From IMG/VR virus record IMGVR_UViG_3300024495_000023, positions 1 through 64,000 of that record: DNA of 64,000 nt; one strand, written 5' to 3'. Shown here piece by piece: positions 44,208 to 53,597 of this stretch. The notes below the pieces were generated by a model. It was not told the DNA's origin. It worked only from the letters and a program-made list of their open reading frames with translations, and made no database searches. Each line of letters begins with the position of its first letter. Within the stretch, counting starts at the first letter, position 1. Source of the DNA: a virus. Made by a program: the position numbers and the translations under genes.

Positions 44208-45982
44208 TGTAGTATTTCTACATCGTTAGAATATGAAGTGAAACCGTTTTCCTTGATGACCTTGAGCACCTGATTAACCCTGCTGGTTAGATCGTCTCTA
44301 TGGCTGATCAAAAACACATTCTTCTCGCGTTCACGTGTCATCTTCTTTAGGATAGCTATGCTGGATTCTACACCACTAGCATCCATGCCTGAATCGATCA
44401 TTTCGTCGATAAACAGTAAATTGATGCTTTGATATAGGTTTTCCCACACATCACGGAACGCCCAGCTCAAGCTCAAGATCAATCTATTGCGTTCTCCTCG
44501 GCTTAGATTGTCAAAATCTAGATCTTGTCCTAGTTGTGTGATAAGCACAGTAAGATCGCTTTGGAATTCCACAGTATGTGGCAATCCTATCTTATCCAGA
44601 TAATAAGTTAGACGTGTGTTTAGATAGTTTAAATTCTGATCAATGATTTTTTTACGTACAAAACTATCTTTGTTAGTCAGTAATTTGTACAAAAACTCCT
44701 GATGATCTTTGACTTTGGTTAGATCATTGACCTTGCTCCAGTCTATTTCCTGTACCGCTGTGTTTCTAAGTTCATCGATTTGTTCTTGATACGGATCTTG
44801 TTCAGCTTGTTTGGCTGCTAGATCTTTTTCTAGACCGCTAAGAGTAGTCTTGTGATTATAAGCATCGTCGATATTGTCGTAATTAACCAGAGGTGCTGCT
44901 CCTAGCTCGCCTATTTCTGCGATAGCGTCTAGTAGTTCTGCTATTTGTTTTTCTGATTCAGCAACGGCAGCTTGGCTTTCTTCTACTTGCTGTGCTTTTT
45001 TCTCGACCATAACCATGTGTTTCTCGTCATGAATGTCTTGTCCACAGCTATGACATTTGTGTTCAGCTAAAGTCAGCAGTTCGCTTTCTAGTTTATCTAG
45101 ATTTTTCTGTTCTCTATCTTTGGTCGCAGACTGTCTAGACATCTGCGAATTGAGACTGTCTAGATCTTTTTTGTTCTTGCTCCATTCTGCCAGTGCTTTT
45201 TGATTTTCAATCTCTTGATCGATGTCTATCAAACCAAGTTTCTTGATAGCTTTTTCTAGATCATTGATAGAATTATCTTTGTTAGTTTGCCATAGTTTGA
45301 GTTTTCTTTCTAATGCTTCGATACTTTGCTGTATGCGCTCATTAGATACCTTGATAGTTTCTATCTTGGTATTTTCGGCAGCGATCATGTCTTTAGAAAT
45401 GCGTATGCCTTCTTTTAACAGTTCGGCTTTTTCGCTCAAGATAGTGATTCCTAACAACTGTTCGATAATAGCACGTTGGTCGTTGGGTTTCATGCTAAGG
45501 AAAGGCTCGGTATAGGTATTCAAAGCCACGATGTGTTTGAACATGTCGTGGCTCATACCTATTACTTTTTCGATTTCTTTCTGTGTTTCTCTAGAATCGC
45601 CTTGACTTTCGTCTTTATCGTCTGGGTTTTGTTCTTGACCGTTAATGCTAAACTTCAGTAGATTGGGTTTACGTCCGCGCTCAATATGATATTCTTGCCC
45701 ATCCTTGTCAAACGTGATAGTAACTAGCATGTTTTTGCTATTGATCTTGTTGATAAGATTATCACGTTTGATATTTGTCAGTGCTTGTCCATAGATAGCA
45801 TAACTTAAACCATTGATGATAGTAGTTTTACCTGTGCCGTTGCGGGCTCCTATATCATCGCCGCCGAGATCTAGATTTTCACCTAGCACCAAAGTTAGCA
45901 GACCCTTGTCAAAATCCACAGCTTGGGTTTGATTACCCACACTCATAAAGTTTTTAACAGTTAAATTCTTGATCTTTATCAT
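44204..45982 (-). CDS. gp46: Recombination endonuclease subunit, SbcC/Rad50-like
   Basis: This is the ATPase subunit of the gp46/gp47 complex, which resects DNA ends for recombination-dependent replication and host DNA breakdown. The Walker A is in GARNGTGKTTIINGLSYAIY (~45-65). A long coiled coil surrounds a zinc hook, CHSC, near residue 310. The ABC signature LSRGERNRLILSLSWAF and Walker B INLLFIDEMIDSG are near the C-terminus, followed by LISHRDDL. The length, 592 residues, is near T4 gp46 (560). The ATG overlaps the gp47 stop in an ATGA, so subunits are made together. Confidence 0.95.
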   Translation of the reverse strand: MIKIKNLTVKNFMSVGNQTQAVDFDKGLLTLVLGENLDLGGDDIGARNGTGKTTIINGLSYAIYGQALTNIKRDNLINKINSKNMLVTITFDKDGQEYHIERGRKPNLLKFSINGQEQNPDDKDESQGDSRETQKEIEKVIGMSHDMFKHIVALNTYTEPFLSMKPNDQRAIIEQLLGITILSEKAELLKEGIRISKDMIAAENTKIETIKVSNERIQQSIEALERKLKLWQTNKDNSINDLEKAIKKLGLIDIDQEIENQKALAEWSKNKKDLDSLNSQMSRQSATKDREQKNLDKLESELLTLAEHKCHSCGQDIHDEKHMVMVEKKAQQVEESQAAVAESEKQIAELLDAIAEIGELGAAPLVNYDNIDDAYNHKTTLSGLEKDLAAKQAEQDPYQEQIDELRNTAVQEIDWSKVNDLTKVKDHQEFLYKLLTNKDSFVRKKIIDQNLNYLNTRLTYYLDKIGLPHTVEFQSDLTVLITQLGQDLDFDNLSRGERNRLILSLSWAFRDVWENLYQSINLLFIDEMIDSGMDASGVESSIAILKKMTREREKNVFLISHRDDLTSRVNQVLKVIKENGFTSYSNDVEILQ

Positions 45983-46992
45983 AGGTTATTGTAGATCTCC
46001 AACAGCAGCTTCTTGTCATATGTTTCGGAATCTATACTGGTTATCTGATTCATCACGATAGTGTCTACACTTTCAAACTGTAGATCCACAGGAACAGCAT
46101 TACTAGATTCGATTTCTGTTTTTTCCGGTATCAACATCAGCTCTCGAAGATCATATTGCTTTATAAAAGTTTCTTTGATAAAGTTAGCTTCTTCGAAAGT
46201 GATAGGAACGTCTATGGTAACACGACAGTGCATCTTAGACTTTAACAGTGTATCTGGAGAATCTATGATGCGGCTGAGTTTGTAGTGTCTGTAAACAGGC
46301 TGTTGTTGCCAAGTTCGATATTCCGGCGCACCTCCCCACTCTAACAACATCATACCTCGATCATCATCGCCGGCATCTGCGTAGTTGTGTGGAAAAGCAT
46401 TACCAATATAAGTAATATTGCCTTGTGTTTGACGTTTGTGAAAATGTCCGCTAAACACATATTCTTGGTTAACGAAATGGTTGCTTTGTAATTGACCGTG
46501 ATCAGGCATCTGTACCATAGCGTTCATATAGAATAATGGCAATTCAAAGTGTCCAAAAATGTAACGACTTTTGATATCTGGCACAGTACGCCATTCATCG
46601 CCTACTAACCATGGTAAAAAAGTCACACCGTCTAATGTTAGCGGATCCTTGATAGGCACAACGTTTGGAAACAGGCGCATGAATTCAATAGAATTAATTT
46701 CTCGCTTGTCTTTGTAGAATAGATCGTGATTGCCTAAAATGAAATAGACTTTTTCAAAGTTAGCATTCAGTCTTTCGATGTTGCTAACTGTATAGTTCAT
46801 GGTGCTGACATCAGTAGTTGACCTGTTATGATGCCAGTCACCTAAGAAGATACAAGTTTCAGCTCCTGCTTTTTTAGCTTCTTCACAGAACCATATGACA
46901 AAATCTTCACAATCTATGTTGTGGATCCTGCTACCTGATTTAAGGCCAAAATGGATATCTGTGAAACAAGCGACTTTGTTGAATAATCCCAT
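45979..46992 (-). CDS. gp47: Recombination endonuclease subunit, SbcD/Mre11-like
   Basis: This is the metallophosphoesterase nuclease subunit paired with gp46. Metal-binding motifs appear in order: DIHFG (~12-16), GDWHHNR (~51), LGNHD (~86) and SGHFHKRQ (~180). The 337-residue length matches T4 gp47 (339). It is upstream of and coupled to gp46, as in most T4-like phages. The C-terminal ~100 residues are the less conserved capping and gp46-contact part. Confidence 0.95.
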   Translation of the reverse strand: MGLFNKVACFTDIHFGLKSGSRIHNIDCEDFVIWFCEEAKKAGAETCIFLGDWHHNRSTTDVSTMNYTVSNIERLNANFEKVYFILGNHDLFYKDKREINSIEFMRLFPNVVPIKDPLTLDGVTFLPWLVGDEWRTVPDIKSRYIFGHFELPLFYMNAMVQMPDHGQLQSNHFVNQEYVFSGHFHKRQTQGNITYIGNAFPHNYADAGDDDRGMMLLEWGGAPEYRTWQQQPVYRHYKLSRIIDSPDTLLKSKMHCRVTIDVPITFEEANFIKETFIKQYDLRELMLIPEKTEIESSNAVPVDLQFESVDTIVMNQITSIDSETYDKKLLLEIYNNL

Positions 46993-47036
46993 CGACGAAA
47001 CTCCTAATTAAATTGTAGACGGCAACGTTGACAAAG

Positions 47037-47900
47037 TCAATCGTCGCTGCCCCAATCCATGTTAAAATTTGCGTCGCTCACTACAGGACTAACAGGCCCT
47101 GCGCTAGTTGATTTACCGCTGTTCTGTCTGGTCCAACTGGGATTCATACCATTCATTTCAAGGATGTCATCTCTAATATTTTGATTACGCTTTTCAATGT
47201 TAATGATCCGTACAAAACTGTTAGTAACGGCAGCAGTATAGTAAGCGAAAGGGTTATTAGACTTGCTTTCATCGAACTGAAGGCCAATTTGAGTAAGCTG
47301 TAAGATCGCTTGTCCTCGCATTTCATCGTTGTAGGTATATCCTCTGACATTACCTCTGGTAGCGTAACGCTCGCAGAGTTTGATAAACATCCTAGCAAGA
47401 TTATCAGTCATGCGTCCGTGTTCTTTGCTAAAGTGTCCGTTTTCCATACCACCGATCCAGTGGCTTTTGCCTACGCAGATTAGGTTATCATTGTCATCAA
47501 ACTTCCAATGTTGGAATGGAGGAAAGTTGATTTTTTCGTGACTGTCTGCGGTATTTTTAACAGTCTTTTTCCGACCAGGTGCCAATGGAATATGTTCCCA
47601 CGACACGATCCTAAAAACAACATCGGTCTTTAGTATCTTTTTATAATCGATTTCAAAGTTTTTAGCAGAAGCTTTTTTATCTGTTAGAGCTGCTTTTTCA
47701 TATGCTTGTTTGGATAGACGTGCTGCCCTTACTCGTTTAGCTTCGGCAATAGTACGAATATTGATTTTTTCCAAGCTGGGCAGTATTAAATCATAGTCCG
47801 AAAATTCAGGTGCTACATATGAACAGTATGTATTTTTGCTTCGGTGTATTTCTTTGAGTAGGTCCTTGTTAGTTAAGTATTTTATTTTAGTTGTGGTCAT
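47037..47900 (-). CDS. gp55: Late-transcription sigma factor
   Basis: gp55 replaces host sigma-70 and directs RNA polymerase to TATAAATA promoters. The protein (287 residues) contains a sigma region-2-like core with DNLARMFIKLCERYATRG, YTYNDEMRGQAILQL and NNPFAYYTAAVTNSFVRIIN. It is longer than T4 gp55 (185), mostly through a Lys-rich N-terminal part of ~110 residues. The tail SDANFNMDWGSDD is acidic and resembles the clamp-binding end of T4 gp55. It is transcribed toward gp47. The many late-type promoters in this window are its expected targets. Confidence 0.88.
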   Translation of the reverse strand: MTTTKIKYLTNKDLLKEIHRSKNTYCSYVAPEFSDYDLILPSLEKINIRTIAEAKRVRAARLSKQAYEKAALTDKKASAKNFEIDYKKILKTDVVFRIVSWEHIPLAPGRKKTVKNTADSHEKINFPPFQHWKFDDNDNLICVGKSHWIGGMENGHFSKEHGRMTDNLARMFIKLCERYATRGNVRGYTYNDEMRGQAILQLTQIGLQFDESKSNNPFAYYTAAVTNSFVRIINIEKRNQNIRDDILEMNGMNPSWTRQNSGKSTSAGPVSPVVSDANFNMDWGSDD

Positions 47901-47909
47901 TCAATGGTC

Positions 47910-47945
47910 CTCAGAATTACTTATATAATAGCACATTTTTAAGGA
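47910..47945 (-). promoter_or_regulatory. Possible host-type promoter of gp55
   Basis: The AT-rich minus-strand stretch CTATTATATAAG contains candidates for a sigma-70 -10 box (TATTAT or TATAAG). No late motif serves gp55 on this strand, which fits expression before the late phase. No clear -35 box is seen. Confidence 0.3.
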
Positions 47946-47953
47946 AATAAATA
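47946..47953 (+). promoter_or_regulatory. T4-type late promoter of the baseplate operon
   Basis: AATAAATA, followed by GAGT, lies 22 bases before the first baseplate gene and matches 7 of 8 consensus positions. The RBS AAAGGA follows. Confidence 0.6.
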
Positions 47954-47974
47954 GAGTAAAGGATACCAAAAGAC

Positions 47975-49033
47975 ATGGCTTTACCTACAACAACGCAATC
48001 GACAGCAGGAACCACAACTAAACCGACGATCTATGCGGCTACAGATAAAGGTTATACTGGCTTCTTGACTGGTTACAGTGCTCCTAAGGAGTATTTGTAC
48101 TCTAGCAATATAAACTATGCTAATCAGCTAGGTGGCCTGGCTGGCAGTTCACTTAATGGTGGTGGCAGCGGCAGCGGCGGTGGCGGCGGACTAAGATTGC
48201 CTAGTCTGAATCTAACTGGTCTAGACAAAGCTCTCGGAGTACTAGGAGCTGCGGCAGCATTGATGCAGCTACCTCAAGCTATCGGTAACGCGGTAACAGG
48301 TCTAGCACAGACCGCAGCAGGTATTGCCAAAGCAGGTTTTGATTTGGTAGAATCTATCAGAAATATAAGATTCAGCTTGCCAGATTTTTCTAACATATTC
48401 GATGGGGCTACTACAGCATTTTCTACGATAGCAAGTCCTGCCAATCCTAACGATTGGCGTGTGAGATTGAATACTAATTTTGCCTTATTAGGCAATGGTG
48501 CCACACCTGACATATTAGAGCCGTTGAAAAAAACCAATGGTATGATTTTTCCTTTTACACCGTCTGTTATGGTCACACATAAAGCAAACTATAACACGAC
48601 AGAGCCGATGCATAATAACTTTGCTGTACAATCTTATAAAAACAGCAACGTAGAAGATATAACAATCACTGGAGATTTCGCAGTACAAAATGATGACGAT
48701 GCCAAATATTTTGTAGCAGTGGTAGCATTTTTAAGAGGTGCTACTAAGATGTTTTATGGAAAAAGTACACCAGCTGGAAATCCACCTATTGTTTGTACTT
48801 TATCCGGATACGGTACATATTTCTTTAACAATGTTCCTGTAGTGATTAAAAGTTTTAGTACAGAAATGCCTAAAGATGCCAACTATAAAAAGATTGTCGT
48901 GGGAGGAACCCCACATTGGGTACCAATGACTAATTCGATTACTGTTATAGTATCGCCTGTTTATAACAGAGCTCAACTGCGAGAATTTTCTATAGCAGAT
49001 TATGTTAGCGGAACCGCTCAAGGAATTCTATAA
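47975..49033 (+). CDS. Baseplate tail-tube junction protein (gp48/gp54-like)
   Basis: The 352-residue protein opens the baseplate operon. A Gly/Ser linker (~60-72, GGGSGSGGGGG) precedes a hydrophobic helix (LGVLGAAAALMQLPQAIGN, ~87-106). The second half is a tail-tube-like beta fold (MIFPFTPSVMVTHKANYNTT, DITITGDFAVQNDDDAKYFV, STEMPKDANYKKIVV). T4 gp48 (364) and gp54 (320) cap the hub and start the tube; the size, fold and operon position fit one of these, but which one cannot be told. No second copy is in the window, so it may serve both roles or the other lies elsewhere. Confidence 0.7.
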   Translation: MALPTTTQSTAGTTTKPTIYAATDKGYTGFLTGYSAPKEYLYSSNINYANQLGGLAGSSLNGGGSGSGGGGGLRLPSLNLTGLDKALGVLGAAAALMQLPQAIGNAVTGLAQTAAGIAKAGFDLVESIRNIRFSLPDFSNIFDGATTAFSTIASPANPNDWRVRLNTNFALLGNGATPDILEPLKKTNGMIFPFTPSVMVTHKANYNTTEPMHNNFAVQSYKNSNVEDITITGDFAVQNDDDAKYFVAVVAFLRGATKMFYGKSTPAGNPPIVCTLSGYGTYFFNNVPVVIKSFSTEMPKDANYKKIVVGGTPHWVPMTNSITVIVSPVYNRAQLREFSIADYVSGTAQGIL

Positions 49034-49335
49034 TGACTGCTACCTACACTAGAACTTCACCTTGGTATACGACCAAGATAGTAAACAATTATCTTGATAC
49101 ATTGACTATCAGGCAGATACCGGCAGCTGATTCGGATGTTAAGTATTCTATCGGTAGTCAATATGATCATAGACCGGATCTACTAGCTTATGATCTATAT
49201 GGTGACGCTGCTTTATGGTGGGTGTTTGCTCAGAGAAATATGGATGTCCTAAAAGATCCTGTTTACGATTTTGAAACTGGAACAGTGATTTCTATACCAA
49301 AAAAAACTGACCTGTTAAGATATTTAGGATTATAA
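49033..49335 (+). CDS. gp53: Baseplate wedge protein, gp53-like
   Basis: The 100-residue protein contains the typical gp53/LysM-type motif RPDLLAYDLYGDAALWWVFA followed by VYDFETGTVISIP. T4 gp53 is about twice as long (196), so this is the core domain only, as in many short wedge proteins of other contractile phages. In T4 it clamps adjacent wedges to the hub. The ATG overlaps the TAA of the preceding gene (TAATG), giving tight coupling. Confidence 0.82.
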   Translation: MTATYTRTSPWYTTKIVNNYLDTLTIRQIPAADSDVKYSIGSQYDHRPDLLAYDLYGDAALWWVFAQRNMDVLKDPVYDFETGTVISIPKKTDLLRYLGL

Positions 49336-49336
49336 T

Positions 49337-51463
49337 ATGGCAGAAGGCTCAACTCTACCTCAGACATTTGTTTCGTCTTCTAATGTAGTACGAGTTACAG
49401 CGACGTCTAACGCAGCGACAGTTGCTGTCACGCCTAGCAGTTCTACAAACCCCGATAGTCTGTTTCCTAATCTAATACCTAATCCTTTAAAAAAATATGC
49501 CAGTTATACATATCTGTTCAGCATAGCTTGTTTAACTCCTGCTCAATTAAACGATCCTACAAGTTATAGAAAAGAGGGCGGATCGTTAACTTATATCATG
49601 TTGTCAGAAGGTGGTAGAGACAACAACAAGAGAGTAGGAAACTATTATGGCAAAACAGAATTCTTCATTAACAATGTTGAATTTATGCAGATAACAAATT
49701 CTAGCGGTATCGAACCTGTAGCTAATTTTAAATTTGACATTTATGAACCTTATAGTATGGGTTTGTTTTTACAAACTTTACAGGTAGCATCGTTAAAAGC
49801 AGGATGGGGAAATTATACTACAGATGCTAGATATGTTTTAAAACTAGAATATGTTGGCTGGACAGCGGAAGGAAACAGTGCTAAGATACCAGCAGCTACT
49901 AGATATTTGCCGTTTAGTTTTACGGAAATAAGTTTTACATATACAGATAGCGGTACAATCTATAAAGTCAAAGGAATGCCGGCCGGCCAAGAAGCTTTTA
50001 ATAATGTAAACAATTCATTAAAAAATACAGTAGCACCTTTTGGTAAAACTGTAGAAGAAGCATTAGGGGGTGAGGATCCTATCGAAGGTTCTCTTTCAAA
50101 ATTACTAGATGACATTTTTATAGAATTAAAAGAAAAAGGAGTTATAGGCCAGACAGATAATTTTGTTATAAAATGTGTAGATGGTGAATTTAATGATGGA
50201 AATCATGAAAGTCTTCCGCGTTGGGCTGCGATGGCCGATTCTGCTTTTGCTTTTTCAGAAAATACAGGCAGCAGACCATTTGCCAGTGACGCAACGAGAG
50301 TAAGTCAACAAGATAGAGATGCTGCTAGTTCTAGAGACGCAGTAAATTCTGGAGACAAGAAACAAAAAAGTTTTACATTTACAGTAGGTACTGCTGATGA
50401 AAGCTCAGGTTTAAGAACCATCACAGCCTGTGTGAGAGAGATAGTATTAAACAGCGAGTTTTGTGCTAAAGCCTTTGAAAAAGTAGAAAATGGTTTCATC
50501 AATTGGTTCACTATTAGAGCTGTTGTGAAACCAAAACCTGAATTAGGTCCGGATGCTAAACGTGGCGGACAATTAGGTAAGACCTTTTATTATTATGTCA
50601 TGCCTTATAGAGTAAATGCTGCTATGGTAAAAAATCCTGCTGTACCAGCCGAAGGATTAGATCCGACTCTAGTAAGAAAGAAATACGATTTTCTCTATAC
50701 AGGACAAAACGATGATATCATCAGTTGGAATATAACTCTAGATAACACCTATTACCAAACTATATTCACAGGGGTTCCAGAATATGCTTCTGGATCAAAC
50801 CCATCCGCAGCTAACGCATCTACACCTGTTACTGTTATAAGACAAGATAGTTCAGGAGTCAGTGGAGCAGTGACAACAAGTGCTACTAGCTCAGCACCAG
50901 CAAATTTAGATCCTTCGGCAGTGCCGGCACCAAATTCAGGCGCAGCAGCCGATAGTCCTGAAGTATTAGTAGCAAGACAGATGCAGAAAAATTTAATAGA
51001 CACTTATGATCAACTGACTGCTGATCTCGAAATATATGGAGATCCGTATTATTTTAGTGATGAAGGATACGGTGGTTATTTTCCTGCGAAACAAGGAGAC
51101 GGCATCAATTCAGATGGAGCAGCAGCTTATAATTCTCAAGAAGTTAGGATTTATATAAGATTTAAAACACCAAACGATGCTCCTCGTAGAGGACAAGCGA
51201 CTTATCCTTTCCCCAACAGCGGAGCATCGGATAGTCCTTTCAGCGGATTTTTTAGAATAACAAAGAGTTATGCTATTTTCAAAGACGGTATGTATACAAA
51301 CAAATTAAGATTAATGAGAGATAAAGGCCAAGTTAGCGATGCTATTAATGCTACAAGAACAGATGCTTCTTTAGCACCGGGTGCCGGTCTACCTAAGAAA
51401 CAGGGAGAAGATCCGCAAGGTGATACAGTACCAGAAGGTCCAACAGCAAGTGGAGGCAATTAA
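49337..51463 (+). CDS. Baseplate hub protein (gp27 position), 708 aa
   Basis: Its place directly before the gp5-type spike is that of a hub protein. Beta-rich landmarks are YASYTYLFSIACLTPAQLND, FFINNVEFMQITNSSG, PVANFKFDIYEPYSMGLFLQ and WNITLDNTYYQTIFTGVPEY. A disordered Ser/Ala/Pro region spans ~495-550. The C-terminal ~150 residues form a separate domain (DPYYFSDEGYGGYFPA, GFFRITKSYAIFKDG). T4 gp27 has 391 residues, so this protein is much larger and may have an added domain. The gp27 identity is inferred from order and fold type, not from clear sequence identity. Confidence 0.68.
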   Translation: MAEGSTLPQTFVSSSNVVRVTATSNAATVAVTPSSSTNPDSLFPNLIPNPLKKYASYTYLFSIACLTPAQLNDPTSYRKEGGSLTYIMLSEGGRDNNKRVGNYYGKTEFFINNVEFMQITNSSGIEPVANFKFDIYEPYSMGLFLQTLQVASLKAGWGNYTTDARYVLKLEYVGWTAEGNSAKIPAATRYLPFSFTEISFTYTDSGTIYKVKGMPAGQEAFNNVNNSLKNTVAPFGKTVEEALGGEDPIEGSLSKLLDDIFIELKEKGVIGQTDNFVIKCVDGEFNDGNHESLPRWAAMADSAFAFSENTGSRPFASDATRVSQQDRDAASSRDAVNSGDKKQKSFTFTVGTADESSGLRTITACVREIVLNSEFCAKAFEKVENGFINWFTIRAVVKPKPELGPDAKRGGQLGKTFYYYVMPYRVNAAMVKNPAVPAEGLDPTLVRKKYDFLYTGQNDDIISWNITLDNTYYQTIFTGVPEYASGSNPSAANASTPVTVIRQDSSGVSGAVTTSATSSAPANLDPSAVPAPNSGAAADSPEVLVARQMQKNLIDTYDQLTADLEIYGDPYYFSDEGYGGYFPAKQGDGINSDGAAAYNSQEVRIYIRFKTPNDAPRRGQATYPFPNSGASDSPFSGFFRITKSYAIFKDGMYTNKLRLMRDKGQVSDAINATRTDASLAPGAGLPKKQGEDPQGDTVPEGPTASGGN

Positions 51464-51465
51464 TA

Positions 51466-53100
51466 ATGCCAAGAGTCTATCAGACCAATCCTAACGTAGC
51501 CACAGCAGGCAAACTTTCTGGCCCTAGGTTAGCAAAAGTAGTAGGTCATGCTGATACTACATTTATGGGAGGACTACTAGTCAGCCTCATAGGACAAAAC
51601 AGTTCTAGTTATGGTAAGACTGGGCAAAATATTATCGTAAAATATTGTCCACCTTTCTTTGGCGCAACTAATGTGGGCTTCACTGGCAGTAATTCTGGAA
51701 ACGCAGCAGCTTTCCAAGATACACAAAAAAGTTATGGAATGAGCTTTGTCCCGCCAGATGTTGGAGTCACTGTTCTCTGTATATTTGTTGAAGAAACAGG
51801 AGAAGGTTATTGGTTAGGATGTGTACCTGATACATATGTCAATCATATGGTCCCGGGTATCGCAGCTTCTTCGGCAACTGATATGAGTCCTGAAGATAAA
51901 GCCAAATATGGTTCTGGACTAGCGTTGCCTACAGGCGAAATGAACAGATCGACAAACAAAGATAGAACTAGCACAGATGTAGATAAAGTAGCTAAACCAG
52001 TACATCCGATGGCAGGTGTTTTTCTAAACCAAGGTTTAATCAAAGATTATTTCCGCGGTCCTACTACATCTACTATGCGTAGAAGTGCGCCATCTAATGT
52101 TTATGGGATATCTACACCGGGTCCTTTAGATAAAAGATCTGGAGCTAAAAAAGCTAGAATAGGTGAAAGCGAAGATATTTCTCAGCCAACATATGTGAGT
52201 AGAGTTGGAGGATTTCAGTTCGTCATGGATGACGGCGACGAACGATATGTTAGAAAGAAACCAGCAGGCGAAGGCCCGCCGGAGTATGTTCCTGCTAATG
52301 AAGGCGGAGATGTTAGGATTCCTATCAGCGAATACTTCCGTGTGCGTACTAGGACAGGACACCAGATACTGTTACACAATTCCGAAGACTTGATCTACAT
52401 TGGTCACGGATCGGGCACATCGTGGATAGAAATGAGCAGCAATGGTAAGATAGATATCTATGCCGGAGATAGTGTCAGCATTCATTCTGAAAACGATTTT
52501 AATTTCTGTGCGGATAGAGATATCAATATTGAAGCAGGACGCAATATCAATATCAAAGCTGCCGAAAAAATGCAAACAGAAACAGGTAAAGAAAACACAT
52601 TAATAGTGGGCACAGACAACAAGATCTATATCAAAGGAAATAGTGAAACTACAGTAGACGGTGCTAGTAAATTTGGATATAAAGATTATGAAATAAACGC
52701 ATCTGGTGCTATGAAACTGAATGCCAAGGGTGTCAATATGACCAGTAGCGATAATATGTTTTTGACCACTAGCGGAGGTAATCTCAACCTATTGACCACA
52801 GGCAATCATATTGAAACAGCTGACAAGATCTACATGAATTCTATTCCTGCTATTCCTGCTACACCGGCAGGCTCTATAGAATCGAAGCCCGAAACATTGC
52901 CTACTTTTGATAATCCTTCTACTAACCCAAGGCAGGATTTTAAAGCTACACAATATCAAAACGTAGAGCCGAAGAAAAGTATCATGCGCAGGATACCGAT
53001 GCATGAACCCTGGGGCGGCCACGAAAACGTCGATCCTACTAAAGCAACACCGGAAAAGACCGATAGAGAACAAAAAGATACAGGAACTCAAACAGCATGA
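51466..53100 (+). CDS. gp5: Baseplate central spike, gp5-type, without lysozyme domain
   Basis: The N-terminal ~130 residues form an OB-fold-type domain (AKVVGHADTTFMGGLLVSLI, FVPPDVGVTVLCIFVEETGE, YWLGCVPDTYVNHM). A middle segment has YVSRVGGFQFVMDDGDERYV and FRVRTRTGHQILLHNSEDLI, as in VgrG/gp5 spikes. From ~320 to ~455 is a beta-helical needle with short repeats (GKIDIYAGDSVSIHS, DINIEAGRNINIKAAEKM). T4 gp5 carries a lysozyme domain between OB fold and helix; no such catalytic region (E...D/C..T) is seen here. It would pierce the outer membrane. Three bases separate it from the hub gene. Confidence 0.88.
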   Translation: MPRVYQTNPNVATAGKLSGPRLAKVVGHADTTFMGGLLVSLIGQNSSSYGKTGQNIIVKYCPPFFGATNVGFTGSNSGNAAAFQDTQKSYGMSFVPPDVGVTVLCIFVEETGEGYWLGCVPDTYVNHMVPGIAASSATDMSPEDKAKYGSGLALPTGEMNRSTNKDRTSTDVDKVAKPVHPMAGVFLNQGLIKDYFRGPTTSTMRRSAPSNVYGISTPGPLDKRSGAKKARIGESEDISQPTYVSRVGGFQFVMDDGDERYVRKKPAGEGPPEYVPANEGGDVRIPISEYFRVRTRTGHQILLHNSEDLIYIGHGSGTSWIEMSSNGKIDIYAGDSVSIHSENDFNFCADRDINIEAGRNINIKAAEKMQTETGKENTLIVGTDNKIYIKGNSETTVDGASKFGYKDYEINASGAMKLNAKGVNMTSSDNMFLTTSGGNLNLLTTGNHIETADKIYMNSIPAIPATPAGSIESKPETLPTFDNPSTNPRQDFKATQYQNVEPKKSIMRRIPMHEPWGGHENVDPTKATPEKTDREQKDTGTQTA

Positions 53101-53546
53101 CAGTCAGAATATACAACGTAACACAGGTAGCCACTGCTCAGGCACAGGCTGGCAATCTAGATCAAGATATTTTTGCCTACAAGGGCTTTAATTCGTATAG
53201 TGTAGCCACTGGCTGGAAACAGCACGATATGGACTTGGTTAAACAGGATCTGCTCAATCATTTCAATATTAGGAAAGGCGAAAAACTGATGAATCCGGAT
53301 TTTGGAACTATTATCTGGAACATGATCTACGAACCTTTGACAGGTGTGAATATACAAGCTATCAGCGACGATGTGACAGAGATAGTCAACAGAGATCCCA
53401 GAGTTAATGTACAGAATGTGACTGTAGATACTACACAATATGGTATACGAGTCATGGTTGATCTCTTTTATGTTGAATTTAACCTATCGGAAAAAATAGC
53501 TATTGATTTTGATAATAGGAAAGAAAGTAAAACTACTGCTCAATGA
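53097..53546 (+). CDS. gp25: Baseplate wedge protein
   Basis: This is the gp25-like wedge protein (149 residues; T4 gp25 has 132). The conserved motif is LLNHFNIRKGEKLMNPDFG, followed by TIIWNMIYEPL. DDVTEIVNRDPRVNVQNVTV and the C-terminal LSEKIAIDFDNR complete the fold. In contractile tails gp25 joins the wedge core bundle with gp6 and gp53 and starts sheath assembly. Its ATG overlaps the spike stop in an ATGA. Confidence 0.93.
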   Translation: MTVRIYNVTQVATAQAQAGNLDQDIFAYKGFNSYSVATGWKQHDMDLVKQDLLNHFNIRKGEKLMNPDFGTIIWNMIYEPLTGVNIQAISDDVTEIVNRDPRVNVQNVTVDTTQYGIRVMVDLFYVEFNLSEKIAIDFDNRKESKTTAQ

Positions 53547-53570
53547 TAATATGCGCAGTTTTTAAAACCA

Positions 53571-53578
53571 AATAAATA
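53571..53578 (+). promoter_or_regulatory. T4-type late promoter of gp6
   Basis: AATAAATA, followed by TAAGATAG, lies 20 bases before the gp6 ATG (7 of 8 consensus positions). It would give gp6 and the giant wedge gene a supply beyond the operon promoter at 47946. Confidence 0.6.
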
Positions 53579-53597
53579 TAAGATAGGATGCTAATTC

